The notes: generated from the letters alone by a model not told the origin. Positions 23,501-33,457 are shown, counted from the first letter of the stretch. The stretch is DNA of 64,000 nucleotides from Singulisphaera sp. GP187 (GCF_900129635.1 NZ_FSRB01000001.1:531001-595000), one strand, 5' to 3'. Made by a program: numbers and translations.

Positions 23501-25426
23501 GTGAGCGATATCGACGACGCCCGGCGGACGCTCCAAGAGACCTTCGGCTTCACCCGGTTTCGCGACGGGCAGGAGCCCGCGATCAGCGCGCTCCTTGAGG
23601 GCCGTCCGGTTTTGGCCGTCTTTCCGACCGGGGCCGGCAAGAGCCTCTGCTATCAACTCCCCGCGCTCTTGCTCGACGGTCTGACGGTCGTGGTCTCGCC
23701 GCTGATCGCGCTAATGAAGGACCAGGTCGACTTCCTCGTCGGACGCGGCATCGCCGCCGCTCGGCTCGATTCTACACTCGAACCCGTCGAGGCGCGGCGG
23801 ATCCTCGACGACCTCCGGGCTGATCGGCTCAAGCTGCTCTACGTGGCCCCGGAGCGGCTCGCGAGCGAGCGGTTCTTTCAGACGCTGAGCAAAACCAAAG
23901 TCGCGCTTTTGGCGGTGGACGAGGCGCACTGCATCAGCGAGTGGGGCCACAACTTCCGGCCGGAATACCTCAAGCTTGCACGCCTTGCCAGGCGGCTCGG
24001 AGTGACTCGCGTGCTGGCGCTGACCGCGACCGCCACGCCGGACGTGGCGGGGCAGGTCGCCCGCGCGTTCGGGATCGCCGAGGCCGACGTCGTGATCACT
24101 GGGTTCCATCGCCGGAACCTGGAGCTGCACGCCAATGCGTGCGCCGCGGAGGATCGGCACGCGAGGCTGCTCAAGAGCCTCAAAAATGGCTCGGCGGGAC
24201 CGACGATCGTGTACGTCACCCTCCAGAAAACGGCCGAGGATCTCGCCGCCTACCTTGTCGGGCACGGGTTCGACGCGATGGCTTATCACGCCGGGATGAA
24301 TGATGAGCGGCGGCACGTCGTCCAGGATCAATTCATGGCGTGCAAGGCAGGCATCGTCGTGGCGACGATCGCCTTTGGCATGGGGATCGACAAGTCCAAC
24401 ATCCGCGCGGTCTATCACTTCAACTTACCCAAGAGTCTCGAGAACTTTGCCCAAGAGATCGGCCGCGCCGGGCGCGATGGAGAACCGGCTCGGTGTGAGT
24501 TATTCGCGTGCGCTGAGGATGTTTTGACGCTCGGAAACTTCACGTACGGCGACACCCCGACCCCGGAAGCGATCTCCGGCCTGCTTGGGGAACTCCTGGG
24601 CCTTGGGCCCACGTTCGATATCTCGGCCTACGACCTCGCGCAGCGGCACGATATCCGACAACTCGTCGTGCAGACGCTGATGACTTATCTCGAGCTTCAA
24701 GGCATTCTGGAAGCGACCGGGCCGTTCTACTCGGACTGCAAGTTCCGTCCGTTGCGCTCCTCGGGCGAGATCCTCGCGCAATACGACCCGACGCGGGCCG
24801 CCTTCCTCCGTCAGATCTTCCGGCAGGCCCGCCCGGGCAAGATCTGGTTCGCGCTCGACGTGCCCGAGGTGGCCCGATCCCTCAATGAGCCGCGCGAACG
24901 CATCAGTGCGGCCTTGAACCACCTGGAAGAGAAGGGGGACGTCGAGCTTCAACTCGCCGGTCTTCGCCAAGGTTATCGTCGGACCACGGGAGAAGCCGAC
25001 CTGGACGAGCTGCGCGAGCGGCTGATCGTCCGGTTTCTCGACCGCGAGCGCCGAGACATCGCACGCGTCAATTCCGTGCTCGCATACGCCCAGGCCGAGG
25101 GCTGTCTCACTGGCCGGCTCCTCGCCTATTTCGGCGAAGCCCTCGCGGGCGATTGCGGTCACTGTGCGCGTTGCCTGGGTGAACCCCCGCTGCCCCTGCC
25201 GCCGGTGCCCGAGCGAGTCCTGGGCGTCCTTGAGAACGAGATCCTCCAGGGCGTGCGGTCCGAACGGCACAAAGCGCTGACCACGTCGCGCCAGCTCACC
25301 CGGTTTTTGTGCGGTCTCTTGTCCCCCGCCTCCAGCCGAGGCAAGCTCGCCAAGCATCGCCAGTTCGCCGCCCTGGCCGACGTGCCCTTTCCTCGCGTGC
25401 TTGATTTTGTAGAAAAGCACATGTGA
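23501..25426 (+). CDS. recQ: ATP-dependent DNA helicase RecQ
   Basis: A GTG at 23501 behind GGGAGA gives a 641-residue protein. Helicase motifs appear in order: Q-like region FGFTRFRDGQ, Walker A PTGAGKS (42-48), motif Ia SPLIALMKDQ, DEAH box near 140 (VDEAHCISEWGH), motif III ALTATATP, motif IV region TIVYVTLQKTAEDLA and motif VI QEIGRAGRDG. A zinc-binding cluster, CGHCARC, lies near 550. The RQC/HRDC region beyond it is divergent and no clear HRDC domain is seen. It unwinds DNA in recombination and fork repair. It stands alone, divergent from the M24 peptidase. Confidence 0.95.
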   Translation: MSDIDDARRTLQETFGFTRFRDGQEPAISALLEGRPVLAVFPTGAGKSLCYQLPALLLDGLTVVVSPLIALMKDQVDFLVGRGIAAARLDSTLEPVEARRILDDLRADRLKLLYVAPERLASERFFQTLSKTKVALLAVDEAHCISEWGHNFRPEYLKLARLARRLGVTRVLALTATATPDVAGQVARAFGIAEADVVITGFHRRNLELHANACAAEDRHARLLKSLKNGSAGPTIVYVTLQKTAEDLAAYLVGHGFDAMAYHAGMNDERRHVVQDQFMACKAGIVVATIAFGMGIDKSNIRAVYHFNLPKSLENFAQEIGRAGRDGEPARCELFACAEDVLTLGNFTYGDTPTPEAISGLLGELLGLGPTFDISAYDLAQRHDIRQLVVQTLMTYLELQGILEATGPFYSDCKFRPLRSSGEILAQYDPTRAAFLRQIFRQARPGKIWFALDVPEVARSLNEPRERISAALNHLEEKGDVELQLAGLRQGYRRTTGEADLDELRERLIVRFLDRERRDIARVNSVLAYAQAEGCLTGRLLAYFGEALAGDCGHCARCLGEPPLPLPPVPERVLGVLENEILQGVRSERHKALTTSRQLTRFLCGLLSPASSRGKLAKHRQFAALADVPFPRVLDFVEKHM

Positions 25427-25478
25427 TTAAATTGTAGAGGGCGGGCGCGGCCCACCATCGTCGGCTTCTGGTTCAGAA

Positions 25479-25976
25479 TCAGGGTACGGAGCTCACGCGC
25501 TCCCCTTGAGGGGAACGATCCGGACGGCCAACGTCACCGAGGGCCTCTGCGATGAAGTGAACCGAGGCGCCGGGGAAGGCGGCGGCAAGGTCGTGATCCG
25601 GTATTCCGCCAACTCCCGCCAGGATATCCAGAAATTCCTGAAACTGGTGAGCGTCTTCGTACGGTTGACGAGTGTACCTGATGTCGGAGTAACCTCCGTC
25701 GACTTGGTGGCCTCGCGTGGTCACGGAATACCTGAGCGTTTCCAGATGCCGTTGTTCGAGGAATTGCCGCAATTCTTGGTGATCCCGGACGGTTTGCGCC
25801 GGACTGTAGGCTAACTCCCGGAACGTCTCGGGCAACCAGAGGTGAAGGACCTCGGATCGGACGATGATGCCCGCGCCCGCCACCTCGTCGTTGTCATTGC
25901 CTTGAGCCGGTCGGATCCCATTCAAGTTCACGCCCGCCAACCCGGTCATCGCCGTGGCGAGGAAGAAGCCGATCAT
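25479..25976 (-). CDS. Secreted hypothetical protein
   Basis: ATG 25976 follows GGGAGA; the longer frame to 26111 is not supported. The 165-residue protein begins with a short hydrophobic leader (MIGFFLATAMTGLAGVNLNG). The rest is hydrophilic, with HQELRQFLEQRHLETLRY and a C-terminal acidic-aromatic region, but no motif I recognise. It is convergent with recQ and divergent from the ECF sigma gene. Function unknown. Confidence 0.45.
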   Translation of the reverse strand: MIGFFLATAMTGLAGVNLNGIRPAQGNDNDEVAGAGIIVRSEVLHLWLPETFRELAYSPAQTVRDHQELRQFLEQRHLETLRYSVTTRGHQVDGGYSDIRYTRQPYEDAHQFQEFLDILAGVGGIPDHDLAAAFPGASVHFIAEALGDVGRPDRSPQGERVSSVP

Positions 25977-26478
25977 GATCTTCTCTCCCTTGACGGTGAG
26001 AAGACGTTGGAGCCAACCGTGAGTGGGGCGACCCGTGCCTCGATCGTTGATTTCGGTCGTGAGCAGCCGGGTTGGTGAGCGTTCGAGGCTGGTGGAGAAC
26101 GAGCGGGGCATGGCGAAATCTCACCGAGGCCGCTAGGGTTGGAATAGGCTCTAATACCTGAACCGCGCGGCTTGACCCGACCGGGACAAGTCGGTTGGAA
26201 AATTCACCACAGGGGCACCGAGCCGCGCTGGGGCGGGGTGACGCTCGGCACAGGCTCATCGCGTTCTCTCTCGCTCGCGATGGACTGGGGGGCGATCCGG
26301 ACGGCTGACGATCGAGGTTGATCGGGGTATACTCTTAATTTTTTCGTGATCTTTGTCTCGGATCGAGCTGTTGGCGCGGTTCTGTTCTTTGAGGGGGCGT
26401 GCGCGACCGCAATCCGCGGTCTCCTGGTTGTCGACCCAGCTCGACAGAGGTCATGCGTAACCGTTGTGGTGCACTGCG
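25977..26478. other. Divergent intergenic region upstream of the ECF sigma gene
   Basis: This 502-base gap holds the promoter candidate at 26305-26333 and an AT-rich stretch just after it (26334-26345). I see no gene. Other promoters are not clear. Confidence 0.5.
26305..26333 (+). promoter_or_regulatory. Candidate promoter of the ECF sigma-kinase operon
   Basis: CTGACG (26305-26310) and TATACT (26328-26333) are 17 bases apart, four and five matches to the sigma-70 consensus. The leader to the sigma start at 26479 would be about 140 bases. Confidence 0.45.
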
Positions 26479-27111
26479 ATGAACTGCGACTCCAGCGAGA
26501 CGAACCGATTGCTCGAACGGGTGTCTGAGGGGGATGGGCAGGCGCTGGAGTTGCTGCTGGGGCGGTATCGTCAACGGCTTCGCCGCATGGTCGCCGTACG
26601 GCTCGATCAGCGGCTCCGCAAGCGGATCGACCCCTCGGATGTGATCCAGGAGACGTATCTCGAGGCTTCGGCTCGCTTGACGACCTACTTGCGCGCTCCC
26701 TCAATGCCCTTCTTTTTGTGGCTTCGGTTCCTCACCGGCCAGAAGTTGGTCACCTTGCACCGGCACCACCTGGGCGTCCAGATGAGGGCTGCCGGCCAGG
26801 AGGTGGCGTTGGGGCAGGGTCTGGTCCCGGGCGCGTCTTCCGCCGCAATGGCCGCCCATTTCGTCAACCAAGACACCCGACCGAGTGAAGCCGCGATCCG
26901 CGAAGAGCTGAAGGAACGGGTTCAGAACGGGCTCGAGAGTCTGTCCCCGCTCGATCGCGAGGTGCTGGCGTTACGGCATTTCGAGCAATTGAGCCGCTCG
27001 GAGATCGCGGCAGTGCTCGGAGTCTCCGAGGCCGCGGCTGGCAAGCGGTACATCCGGGCCCTCGAGAAGCTGAAGCAGATTCTCGGTCGCTTCGAGGGCG
27101 ACGTGCCATGA
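26479..27111 (+). CDS. ECF-type RNA polymerase sigma factor
   Basis: ATG 26479 gives a 210-residue protein. Region sigma2 is visible at about 15-85 (LELLLGRYRQRLRRMVAVRL, then RIDPSDVIQETYLEA and the FFLWLRFLTGQKL stretch). Region sigma4 is at 150-200, with LSPLDREVLALRHFEQLSRS and the helix-turn-helix EIAAVLGVSEAAAGKRYIRAL. The planctomycete subgroup with this long region between sigma2 and sigma4 is usually linked to Ser/Thr kinases (family knowledge). No anti-sigma gene is present. The gene overlaps the kinase gene by four bases (ATGA), so the two are translationally coupled and the kinase probably controls the sigma factor's output. Confidence 0.9.
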   Translation: MNCDSSETNRLLERVSEGDGQALELLLGRYRQRLRRMVAVRLDQRLRKRIDPSDVIQETYLEASARLTTYLRAPSMPFFLWLRFLTGQKLVTLHRHHLGVQMRAAGQEVALGQGLVPGASSAAMAAHFVNQDTRPSEAAIREELKERVQNGLESLSPLDREVLALRHFEQLSRSEIAAVLGVSEAAAGKRYIRALEKLKQILGRFEGDVP

Positions 27112-30100
27112 GCGACCTGTCTTCCGAAGCCGACCCGCTCGAGGTCCTGGTCGACGCGTTTCTGGATCGATACCGACGGGGTGAGCGGCCGTCATTGACC
27201 GAATTCGCCGCCGCCCACCCCGAGTATGCCGCGCGAATCCGATCGCTTGTCCCGGCCATGTTGGTTCTCGAGGAGTTCGGCCCTGAGAGCGAGGTCGGCC
27301 CGCAATCCGGGCGGTCCGGGTCGCTGACTCGGATGCCTCATCGCCTGGGTGATTATGTCCTGATTCAAGTGATTGGTTCGGGAGGCATGGGGGTCGTTTA
27401 TGAGGCGATCCAGGAGTCGCTTGGCCGGCACGTGGCCCTGAAGACCCTTCCCTATCGTCACCCCGACGACGGGACACGTCTTGAACGCTTTCGCCACGAG
27501 GCTCTCGCGGCGGCGCGGCTGCAACATGCCCACATTGTCCCCGTGTTCGGAATCGGCGAACACGACGGCATCGACTTCTACACCATGCAGTTCATTCGTG
27601 GGCATGGGCTCGACTCGGTGCTTCGTGAGGTCGATCGCTTGCGGCGCGATCCGGTCGCTCCGGGAGAAACCGGCGACGCGACGGACGGGCCCGATCTTCC
27701 GAGCCGACTGGCTTGGGGCCTGTACCAGGGCCGATTTCTCCCCCATTCCCCGCTGGGCGCAGACCCTGGCGGCGAGCCAAGGTCGCACCTCTCGACAACG
27801 CGTGTCAGTTGGTCCGGTCTGTCGAGTCAGGGTGAGCCCCGCTACTTCCGCGGTGTGGCCTGGGTCGGGGTGCAGGTGGCCGAAGCCCTCGAATATGCGC
27901 ATCAGGAGGGCGTTCTCCATCGCGACATCAAGCCATCCAATCTTCTGATGGATGTGCATGGGCATGTTTGGGTCACCGATTTCGGGTTGGCCAAGACCCA
28001 CGACGGCGACGAGCTGACGCGAACCGGCGACATCGTCGGGACCTTGCGGTACATGGCGCCCGAGCGGTTCAACGGCTGGTCCGACCCTCGGAGCGATATC
28101 TTCGCCCTGGGGGCGACGTTGTACGAGCTCTTGACGTTCCGGGCCGCGTTCGACGAGCCGGACCGGATCAAGTTGATCGATCGGATCATGCACGGCAGTC
28201 CGACGCCGCTCCGCCAGCTTGACCGGCGGATTCCTCGCGACCTGGAGACCATCGTTCTCAAGGCGATTGCCAACGCGCCCAACGAACGCTACATGACGGC
28301 CAAGGAGTTCGCGGAGGATCTCCGGCGGTTCGTTGCGGGCCGGCCGATCCTGGCGCGTCGGTCCAGCACGATCGAGCATGTCTGGCGCTGGTGCAAGCGC
28401 AATCCGGCGGGGGCCGGGGCGGTCGTCGTCGTCGCCGCGGCGATTGCGGCGACGGTGGCGATGTCCATGATCTACGCCTATGAACAAGGCAAGTCGGCAC
28501 GCGAGATCCGTGGTCTCGTCACCGCACTTGGCACGGAACGGAAAAGCCTCCGGGCATCGCTGGCCGAATCGCGACGCGTCCTGGCCATTCGCAACTTCGA
28601 TCGCAGCCAGACCGCCTTCGAGAAGCAACAAGTCGGGCCCGGCCTGCTTTGGTTGCTGGCGAGCTGGCGGTTGGCCATTGATGCGGGGGATGCCGCCTGG
28701 CAGCGCGTCGCGCTGACCAATCTCGCCGCATGGAGCGTCCACCATCCCCGCCTGGAGGGGGTCCTCTCGCACGCCGGCCCCGTCTGCGCCGCGGCGTTCA
28801 GTCCGGACGGCAAGACGATTCTCACCGGTGGGGAGGATTTCTCCGCGCGATTCTGGGATGCGGCCACGGCTCGGCCGATCGGCCACCACTTACACCATCC
28901 GGCCACGGTCCAAGCCGTGGCGTTCAGTCCGGACGGCAAGACCGCCCTCACCGGGGGAGCCGACGGCCTGGCTCGACTCTGGGATATCGCCAGCGGAGAG
29001 CTCGTCGGGCAACCGATGCGGCACTCGGATGGAGTCGTCGCCGTGGCGTTCAGCCCGGACGGCATGACCCTGCTCACGGGGAGCCTGGATCAGACGGCGC
29101 GGCTCTGGAATACCGCGACCGGCCAGCCGATCGGACCACCACTCGTGTGTGAGGCGGCGATCTCATCCCTCGCGTTCAATCCCGAAGGCGATCTCGTTGT
29201 CACCGCGAGCAAAGACGGCATGGCGCGGTTCTGGGATCCCTCTGACGGGAACTCGATTGGTCCCTCCGCGATCCAAACGACGCAACTCCTTGCCGTGGCG
29301 TTCAGTCCGGACGGGAGAACCCTGCTCACCGGGAAGTGGGGCAATACGGTCGACGCGTGGGACGTTGCCACCGGGCAACAGGTCGGGAGCAGGTTGAGTC
29401 CCCATCGAGGTTCCGTCCGTGCCATTGCTTACAGCCCCGACGGGCGAAGCTACTTGACGGGGAGCGAGGACAAAACGGCACGGCTTTGGGATGCTTTCAG
29501 CCATCACCCGCTCGGCCCTAGCCTGGTTCATCAAGGACCGGTTGTGGCCGTGGCGTTTCAAGCCGATGGCAAATCCCTTCTGACTGCCAGCAGCGACCAT
29601 ACCGTGCGGGTGTGGAACACCGAGTCATGCCGAACCCTCAGGCCTCGCTTGGAAATCACGGGAGGTGGGCAAGCCGTCACTTTTTGTCCCGACGGTCAGT
29701 CGTTCCTCGCCGCGGATCGGGGCGGTATGGTTCGGCTCTGGGACGTCGCGACTGAACTCCCGGTCGGGCAAGATATGGAGTCGGAAGGGCCGGACTTGAG
29801 CGTCGCGTGCAGTCCCGATGGTCAGACCCTCGTGGCGAGCGGATCGCTGCCGAGACTCTGGAATGCGACCACATGCCTCCCCTTTGGACGGGCGCTCGCC
29901 CACCCTGGTGGGGCCCATGTCGTGGCGTTCAGCCCCGATGGCAAGACCGTCGCTACCGGAGGAAGGGACCAGACGACTCGCCTTTGGAATGCCATCACCG
30001 GTGATCCGATCGGCACGCCCGCCCGCCACGCCGGGCCGGTCGACGCCCTCAGGTTCAGCCCCGACAGCAAAACGATCGCTGTCGGCTGTGATACCGGCTC

Positions 30101-30653
30101 CGCCCGGCTCTGGGATTTGACGAAGGGGAGTCCTGTCGGACCTGCCTTTCGACACCCTGGTGCGGTGGGCGCGGTGGCGTTTAGCCCGGATGGTCAGACC
30201 ATCGTTACGGGGTGTGAGGATGGCCTGGCTCGGATTTGGAACCTGAGCACGGGCGACCTTCGCGTGCCACCGCTTGCCCACCAGAACTGGGTCTTTGCAG
30301 TGGCATTCAGCCCCGACGGTAAGTCGGTGCTCACCGGAGGCCGCGATCAAACGGCGCGGCTCTGGGATGCCGCCACCGGCCAGCCGATCGGACCGCCGTT
30401 CCCGCATTCGAGCCAGGTCTGGTCCGTCGGCTACGCTCCCGACGGCAAGTCGATTCTGACCGGTGATACCGCCAGCACCGCGCGGATCTTCGCCGTCCCC
30501 CAGGCGTTTCCGGACGATCTGGAACAGGTGGCCACCGCGATCGAGGTTTTCACGGGGTTAAGTCTCGATGCGACCCGAGGGGTTATCCTGTCTCTCGACA
30601 ACGCGACCTGGCGTGAGAAGCGAGATCGTCTGAAAAATTGGAAATCGAATTAA
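27108..30653 (+). CDS. Membrane Ser/Thr protein kinase with 14 WD40 repeats
   Basis: The 1181-residue protein has four parts. Residues 1-75 are a short N-terminal region typical of planctomycete kinases (LDRYRRGERPSLTEFAAAHP). The kinase domain (83-410) has the glycine loop IGSGGMGVVYE, K112, catalytic loop HRDIKPSN (271-278) and DFG (291-293). About 60 extra residues lie between the hinge and the catalytic loop (about 181-247). One membrane helix follows (about 436-460, VVVVAAAIAATVAMSMIYAY). The rest holds 14 WD40 units, each with an AFSPDGK-like strand and an ARLWD-like end, enough for two seven-bladed propellers. The kinase faces the cytosol; by topology the propellers are outside the inner membrane and would sense a ligand or partner. 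It is coupled to the ECF sigma gene. Confidence 0.93.
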   Translation: MSDLSSEADPLEVLVDAFLDRYRRGERPSLTEFAAAHPEYAARIRSLVPAMLVLEEFGPESEVGPQSGRSGSLTRMPHRLGDYVLIQVIGSGGMGVVYEAIQESLGRHVALKTLPYRHPDDGTRLERFRHEALAAARLQHAHIVPVFGIGEHDGIDFYTMQFIRGHGLDSVLREVDRLRRDPVAPGETGDATDGPDLPSRLAWGLYQGRFLPHSPLGADPGGEPRSHLSTTRVSWSGLSSQGEPRYFRGVAWVGVQVAEALEYAHQEGVLHRDIKPSNLLMDVHGHVWVTDFGLAKTHDGDELTRTGDIVGTLRYMAPERFNGWSDPRSDIFALGATLYELLTFRAAFDEPDRIKLIDRIMHGSPTPLRQLDRRIPRDLETIVLKAIANAPNERYMTAKEFAEDLRRFVAGRPILARRSSTIEHVWRWCKRNPAGAGAVVVVAAAIAATVAMSMIYAYEQGKSAREIRGLVTALGTERKSLRASLAESRRVLAIRNFDRSQTAFEKQQVGPGLLWLLASWRLAIDAGDAAWQRVALTNLAAWSVHHPRLEGVLSHAGPVCAAAFSPDGKTILTGGEDFSARFWDAATARPIGHHLHHPATVQAVAFSPDGKTALTGGADGLARLWDIASGELVGQPMRHSDGVVAVAFSPDGMTLLTGSLDQTARLWNTATGQPIGPPLVCEAAISSLAFNPEGDLVVTASKDGMARFWDPSDGNSIGPSAIQTTQLLAVAFSPDGRTLLTGKWGNTVDAWDVATGQQVGSRLSPHRGSVRAIAYSPDGRSYLTGSEDKTARLWDAFSHHPLGPSLVHQGPVVAVAFQADGKSLLTASSDHTVRVWNTESCRTLRPRLEITGGGQAVTFCPDGQSFLAADRGGMVRLWDVATELPVGQDMESEGPDLSVACSPDGQTLVASGSLPRLWNATTCLPFGRALAHPGGAHVVAFSPDGKTVATGGRDQTTRLWNAITGDPIGTPARHAGPVDALRFSPDSKTIAVGCDTGSARLWDLTKGSPVGPAFRHPGAVGAVAFSPDGQTIVTGCEDGLARIWNLSTGDLRVPPLAHQNWVFAVAFSPDGKSVLTGGRDQTARLWDAATGQPIGPPFPHSSQVWSVGYAPDGKSILTGDTASTARIFAVPQAFPDDLEQVATAIEVFTGLSLDATRGVILSLDNATWREKRDRLKNWKSN

Positions 30654-31083
30654 TTATTATGTTAACATTTGCACGCGTTGAAGGGCGCCGCGGTGTGTTT
30701 TTGTTGTTTGTGAAATCATGATATATGGTTATTGCGAATGTTTTGTGGGTTAGGTTGGCCGCGAGTTGTGGCGACGCATGTGTTTCGGCATCGTGGGGAG
30801 ATGTCGGAGAGCGCGGGGGTGAAGGCCCGGTGCGCGGAGCTTGAGGAACTCCAACTCTTCTTTACAAAAACAGAGCCAGATGGTAAATGATCCGTCCGCC
30901 AACGATGATTACGATACCGGCGATCGACGGGCAGGAGCGGGCGGAGTTGCCCCCATGGCTCGTTGAGCGACGAAGACCGCCGCGAGTCGGGTCAACTTGA
31001 GGTTGAGGCCACGGAGCTTCAGGCGAGTCGGGCCTTCTCGTCTTGCGATCTCTCCTTCGGTACCGCGAATCTGGAGGGCCGCC
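30654..31083. other. Intergenic region
   Basis: The first 90 bases (30654-30745) are distinctly AT-rich compared with the genome. I see no hairpin with a T-tract, no repeat and no supported gene. The region separates the kinase from the next plus-strand gene. Confidence 0.5.
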
Positions 31084-32049
31084 GTGAACGGAAAGATCCT
31101 GGTCTCTTGGCTCGCGGCTTTGCTGATTCCGGGCGCCTTGGTTCCGGCCCGGGGCGCGGAAGCGAATCCGGTGCCTGCCGCCGGGTCAGCCTCCAAGGCT
31201 GTCGCGACGGTCGATGTTCGCCCCAAGCCGCTCGCCCAGATTCCGGTGGGCACGATCATCGGCGCAGGGGAAGAGGCCCCGAAAGGTTGGACGAACCTGG
31301 TGATGCTCGCCAAGCCGCGTCTCGGCATCGGCGACGTCGATTCGGTCTCCAAGACGGCGGCCCAATACAGCGGAACGTTTCTGTTCACGGTCCTGGCGAA
31401 TGTGGCCGAGACCGCGAACGGGACCGATGCGCCGAGCTTCTTCCTGGAAAAGGTTGCGGTGGGAGGCGCCTTGGAGGGGGGAGGGAAGACCATCGTCGCG
31501 ACCAGCGACCAGACTTTTGGCAACGAGCTTGGGTTTCTCGGTAAGAAAGTCTTCGCCAAAGGGGAGCGCGTGCTGGCCAACGACTTTCGCCAGGTCGCGC
31601 GAACCAGGACGATGCTCGTCTTCGACGCCCACGCCTATGTCCGCTACGATGGCAAGCATTGCCGGATGGTGATCCGCCACGTGATCCTCGTCGCCCCCCA
31701 AACGGGCCGGCTCACCACGTTCGTCTGGCTCCTGGGCTCGAACGGTAAAGGGGGCTATGCCCGGGCCGAGACAACCTTGCAACTCCTGCCGACGTCGCTC
31801 CGTGAAGATCGGGTCATGAGTGTGGACGGGCAGAAGTTCACCTTCGGGATCCCTTCGGACGACGCCTTTGCCGTGGCCCGAATCCCCCAAGGCACACCGA
31901 TCCGGTTCTCACCACCGCTCTCGACCTTGGCCTCCGTTCGCCACTTCAACGCCGAGTCCGTGGCAAAACTCGAGACCGAACTCCAAACGCGGTACGCCCC
32001 TCTTGCCGTCCGGGCCCGGGCCGACCTGTCAAGAACCGCGGGGCGATGA
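31084..32049 (+). CDS. Secreted hypothetical protein
   Basis: A GTG at 31084 behind GGAGGG gives 321 residues with a clear signal peptide (about 1-26, ILVSWLAALLIPGALVPARG); the longer frame to 30997 is rejected. The mature part has a segment KPLAQIPVGTIIGAGEEAPK and a hydrophobic beta-rich core, but no catalytic or binding motif I can name. It looks like a single globular periplasmic domain. Function unknown. Its neighbours give no clue. Confidence 0.6.
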   Translation: MNGKILVSWLAALLIPGALVPARGAEANPVPAAGSASKAVATVDVRPKPLAQIPVGTIIGAGEEAPKGWTNLVMLAKPRLGIGDVDSVSKTAAQYSGTFLFTVLANVAETANGTDAPSFFLEKVAVGGALEGGGKTIVATSDQTFGNELGFLGKKVFAKGERVLANDFRQVARTRTMLVFDAHAYVRYDGKHCRMVIRHVILVAPQTGRLTTFVWLLGSNGKGGYARAETTLQLLPTSLREDRVMSVDGQKFTFGIPSDDAFAVARIPQGTPIRFSPPLSTLASVRHFNAESVAKLETELQTRYAPLAVRARADLSRTAGR

Positions 32050-32090
32050 CGTCATTCGTCGCCCTCACCGGTCGCTGGTTTGCTGATGAA

Positions 32091-32429
32091 CTAATGTTTC
32101 TCGGGCACGATGAAATTGCTTTCGATGAATTTTTTGGGGTCGGTCAGTGGACGCACGTCGACGATTTGGTCGTGGGCAAGCCAGACCTCGAACTCTCCTC
32201 CCTCAGCCCGGCAATGCGGACAGTTCTCGGCGATTCCTTCCACGACGACTTGCGGGCGCCCCGGCTTTCCCGCCTCGGACTTCTTGTATTTGGTGGACCA
32301 GGCGATTGAGTCGCCGATCTGATACTCATATTGCCAGAGCTCGCCGTATTTATATTGGACCTGGAATGCGCTGAGGCGGCCGCACGACGCGCATGTCTGT
32401 TCGCTCCGAACGGTATTGAAAGCTCCCAT
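32091..32429 (-). CDS. Small protein with two CxxC motifs (zinc-binding)
   Basis: ATG 32429 follows AGGAG. The 112-residue protein has C13xxC16 (CASCGRL) and a second pair, CPHC near residue 70, with a hydrophilic strand-rich middle (YKYGELWQYEYQIGDSIAW). Two such pairs about 55 residues apart fit a zinc-ribbon-like fold. No membrane segment is present. Function unknown. A plus-strand frame overlaps it but lacks a ribosome-binding site. Confidence 0.55.
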   Translation of the reverse strand: MGAFNTVRSEQTCASCGRLSAFQVQYKYGELWQYEYQIGDSIAWSTKYKKSEAGKPGRPQVVVEGIAENCPHCRAEGGEFEVWLAHDQIVDVRPLTDPKKFIESNFIVPEKH

Positions 32430-32602
32430 CAGGCGTTTCTCCTGGGTTGCGTGCGCGGCTCGAGTGAGTGGAGGAAAGGCGTCACGCCTTGGCGTCGATC
32501 GCGGTCGGCCGATCGATGGTAGATGCCGTGGTCCGAGAGATTGATCGTTGGAACGGGGGAGCGAACTGGCCTTGAGGAATCGGGACGCATCACGAAACCT
32601 TT

Positions 32603-33457
32603 TTAGGATGGGTGCTCATCGACAGTCATGGGCGGAGCAGGGGCCTGAAACCGAGTGCCGGGGGGGAACTCCAGGCCGAAGCGCTCGGTCAGGACGCTCA
32701 GGAGCTCGTCGTGATCGTCAATCGCGCGCAGGGTCGCCTGCCCGTTGCGTTTGATCTCGAGGTCTCGATTGTGCAAGGTCTGGCGGACGTCCGGCGTCCG
32801 CGACTGAACGGTCAGGGTGTGGACGAAGCGTGAGTCGGGGTGGGTCGACGTATAATAGCTCGCGACCTCGTAGTCGACGTCGAACTGGGGCTCGAGAGTG
32901 AAGGCGTAGAGGTTGGTCCAGACCCCTTCGATCAGGGACTGCAAGACCCACCAGGGGCCCTCGTCGTCATTCAACCGGAACGTCCGGTCATGCTGTTCGA
33001 ACCAGCGTCCGCTCACCATCGGGATGGGCCGAAAGAGACTTTCGCCGCCGAAGCCGACGTCCGTGAGCCAGTGGGTCTGCTCGATCGTAACGTTCAAGAG
33101 CATGTGAGTGCGTGGTAAGACCCGATCCGTCCCCAGTCGCACGCGACCGGAGAGCCGGGTGACCGTAAATCCGAGTTGCTCCAGGACCGCGGCGAACAAG
33201 GTGTTTTGCTCAAAGCAGTAGCCCCCGCGGCGGCGGCCGACGAGCTTGGCCTGCAAGCTCGCGAGGTCGAGCCGGATCGGCCGCCCGAGATGGATGTCGA
33301 GGTTCTCGAACGGGATCCGGGTGAGGTGGCAGAACTGGAGTTGCTCGAGAACCTCCGGCGTCGGCGTCCGAGCGCCGGAGTAACCGATGCGGTCCAGGTA
33401 GGCATCGACGTCGATGGCGTGGATGTTGACGTTGGGGGCGGGGTCGACCGGATCCAT
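32603..33457 (-). CDS. nat: Arylamine N-acetyltransferase
   Basis: ATG 33457 is used; the longer frame to 33523 would overlap the upstream gene. The 284-residue protein has the complete catalytic triad: C81 in RRGGYCFEQN, H118 in PRTHMLL and D133 in LTDVGFGG. The N-terminal FCHLTRIPFENLDIHLGRPI stretch is also diagnostic. It transfers acetyl groups from acetyl-CoA to arylamines or hydrazines, in the cytosol. Length (about 280) is normal. The YqeY-like gene lies 62 bases upstream on the same strand, so they are probably co-transcribed. Confidence 0.93.
   Translation of the reverse strand: MDPVDPAPNVNIHAIDVDAYLDRIGYSGARTPTPEVLEQLQFCHLTRIPFENLDIHLGRPIRLDLASLQAKLVGRRRGGYCFEQNTLFAAVLEQLGFTVTRLSGRVRLGTDRVLPRTHMLLNVTIEQTHWLTDVGFGGESLFRPIPMVSGRWFEQHDRTFRLNDDEGPWWVLQSLIEGVWTNLYAFTLEPQFDVDYEVASYYTSTHPDSRFVHTLTVQSRTPDVRQTLHNRDLEIKRNGQATLRAIDDHDELLSVLTERFGLEFPPGTRFQAPAPPMTVDEHPS

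Noticed and set aside
27192..28889. Minus-strand open frame of 565 codons
   Set aside because: It lies antisense to the kinase domain, which has all catalytic motifs on the plus strand.
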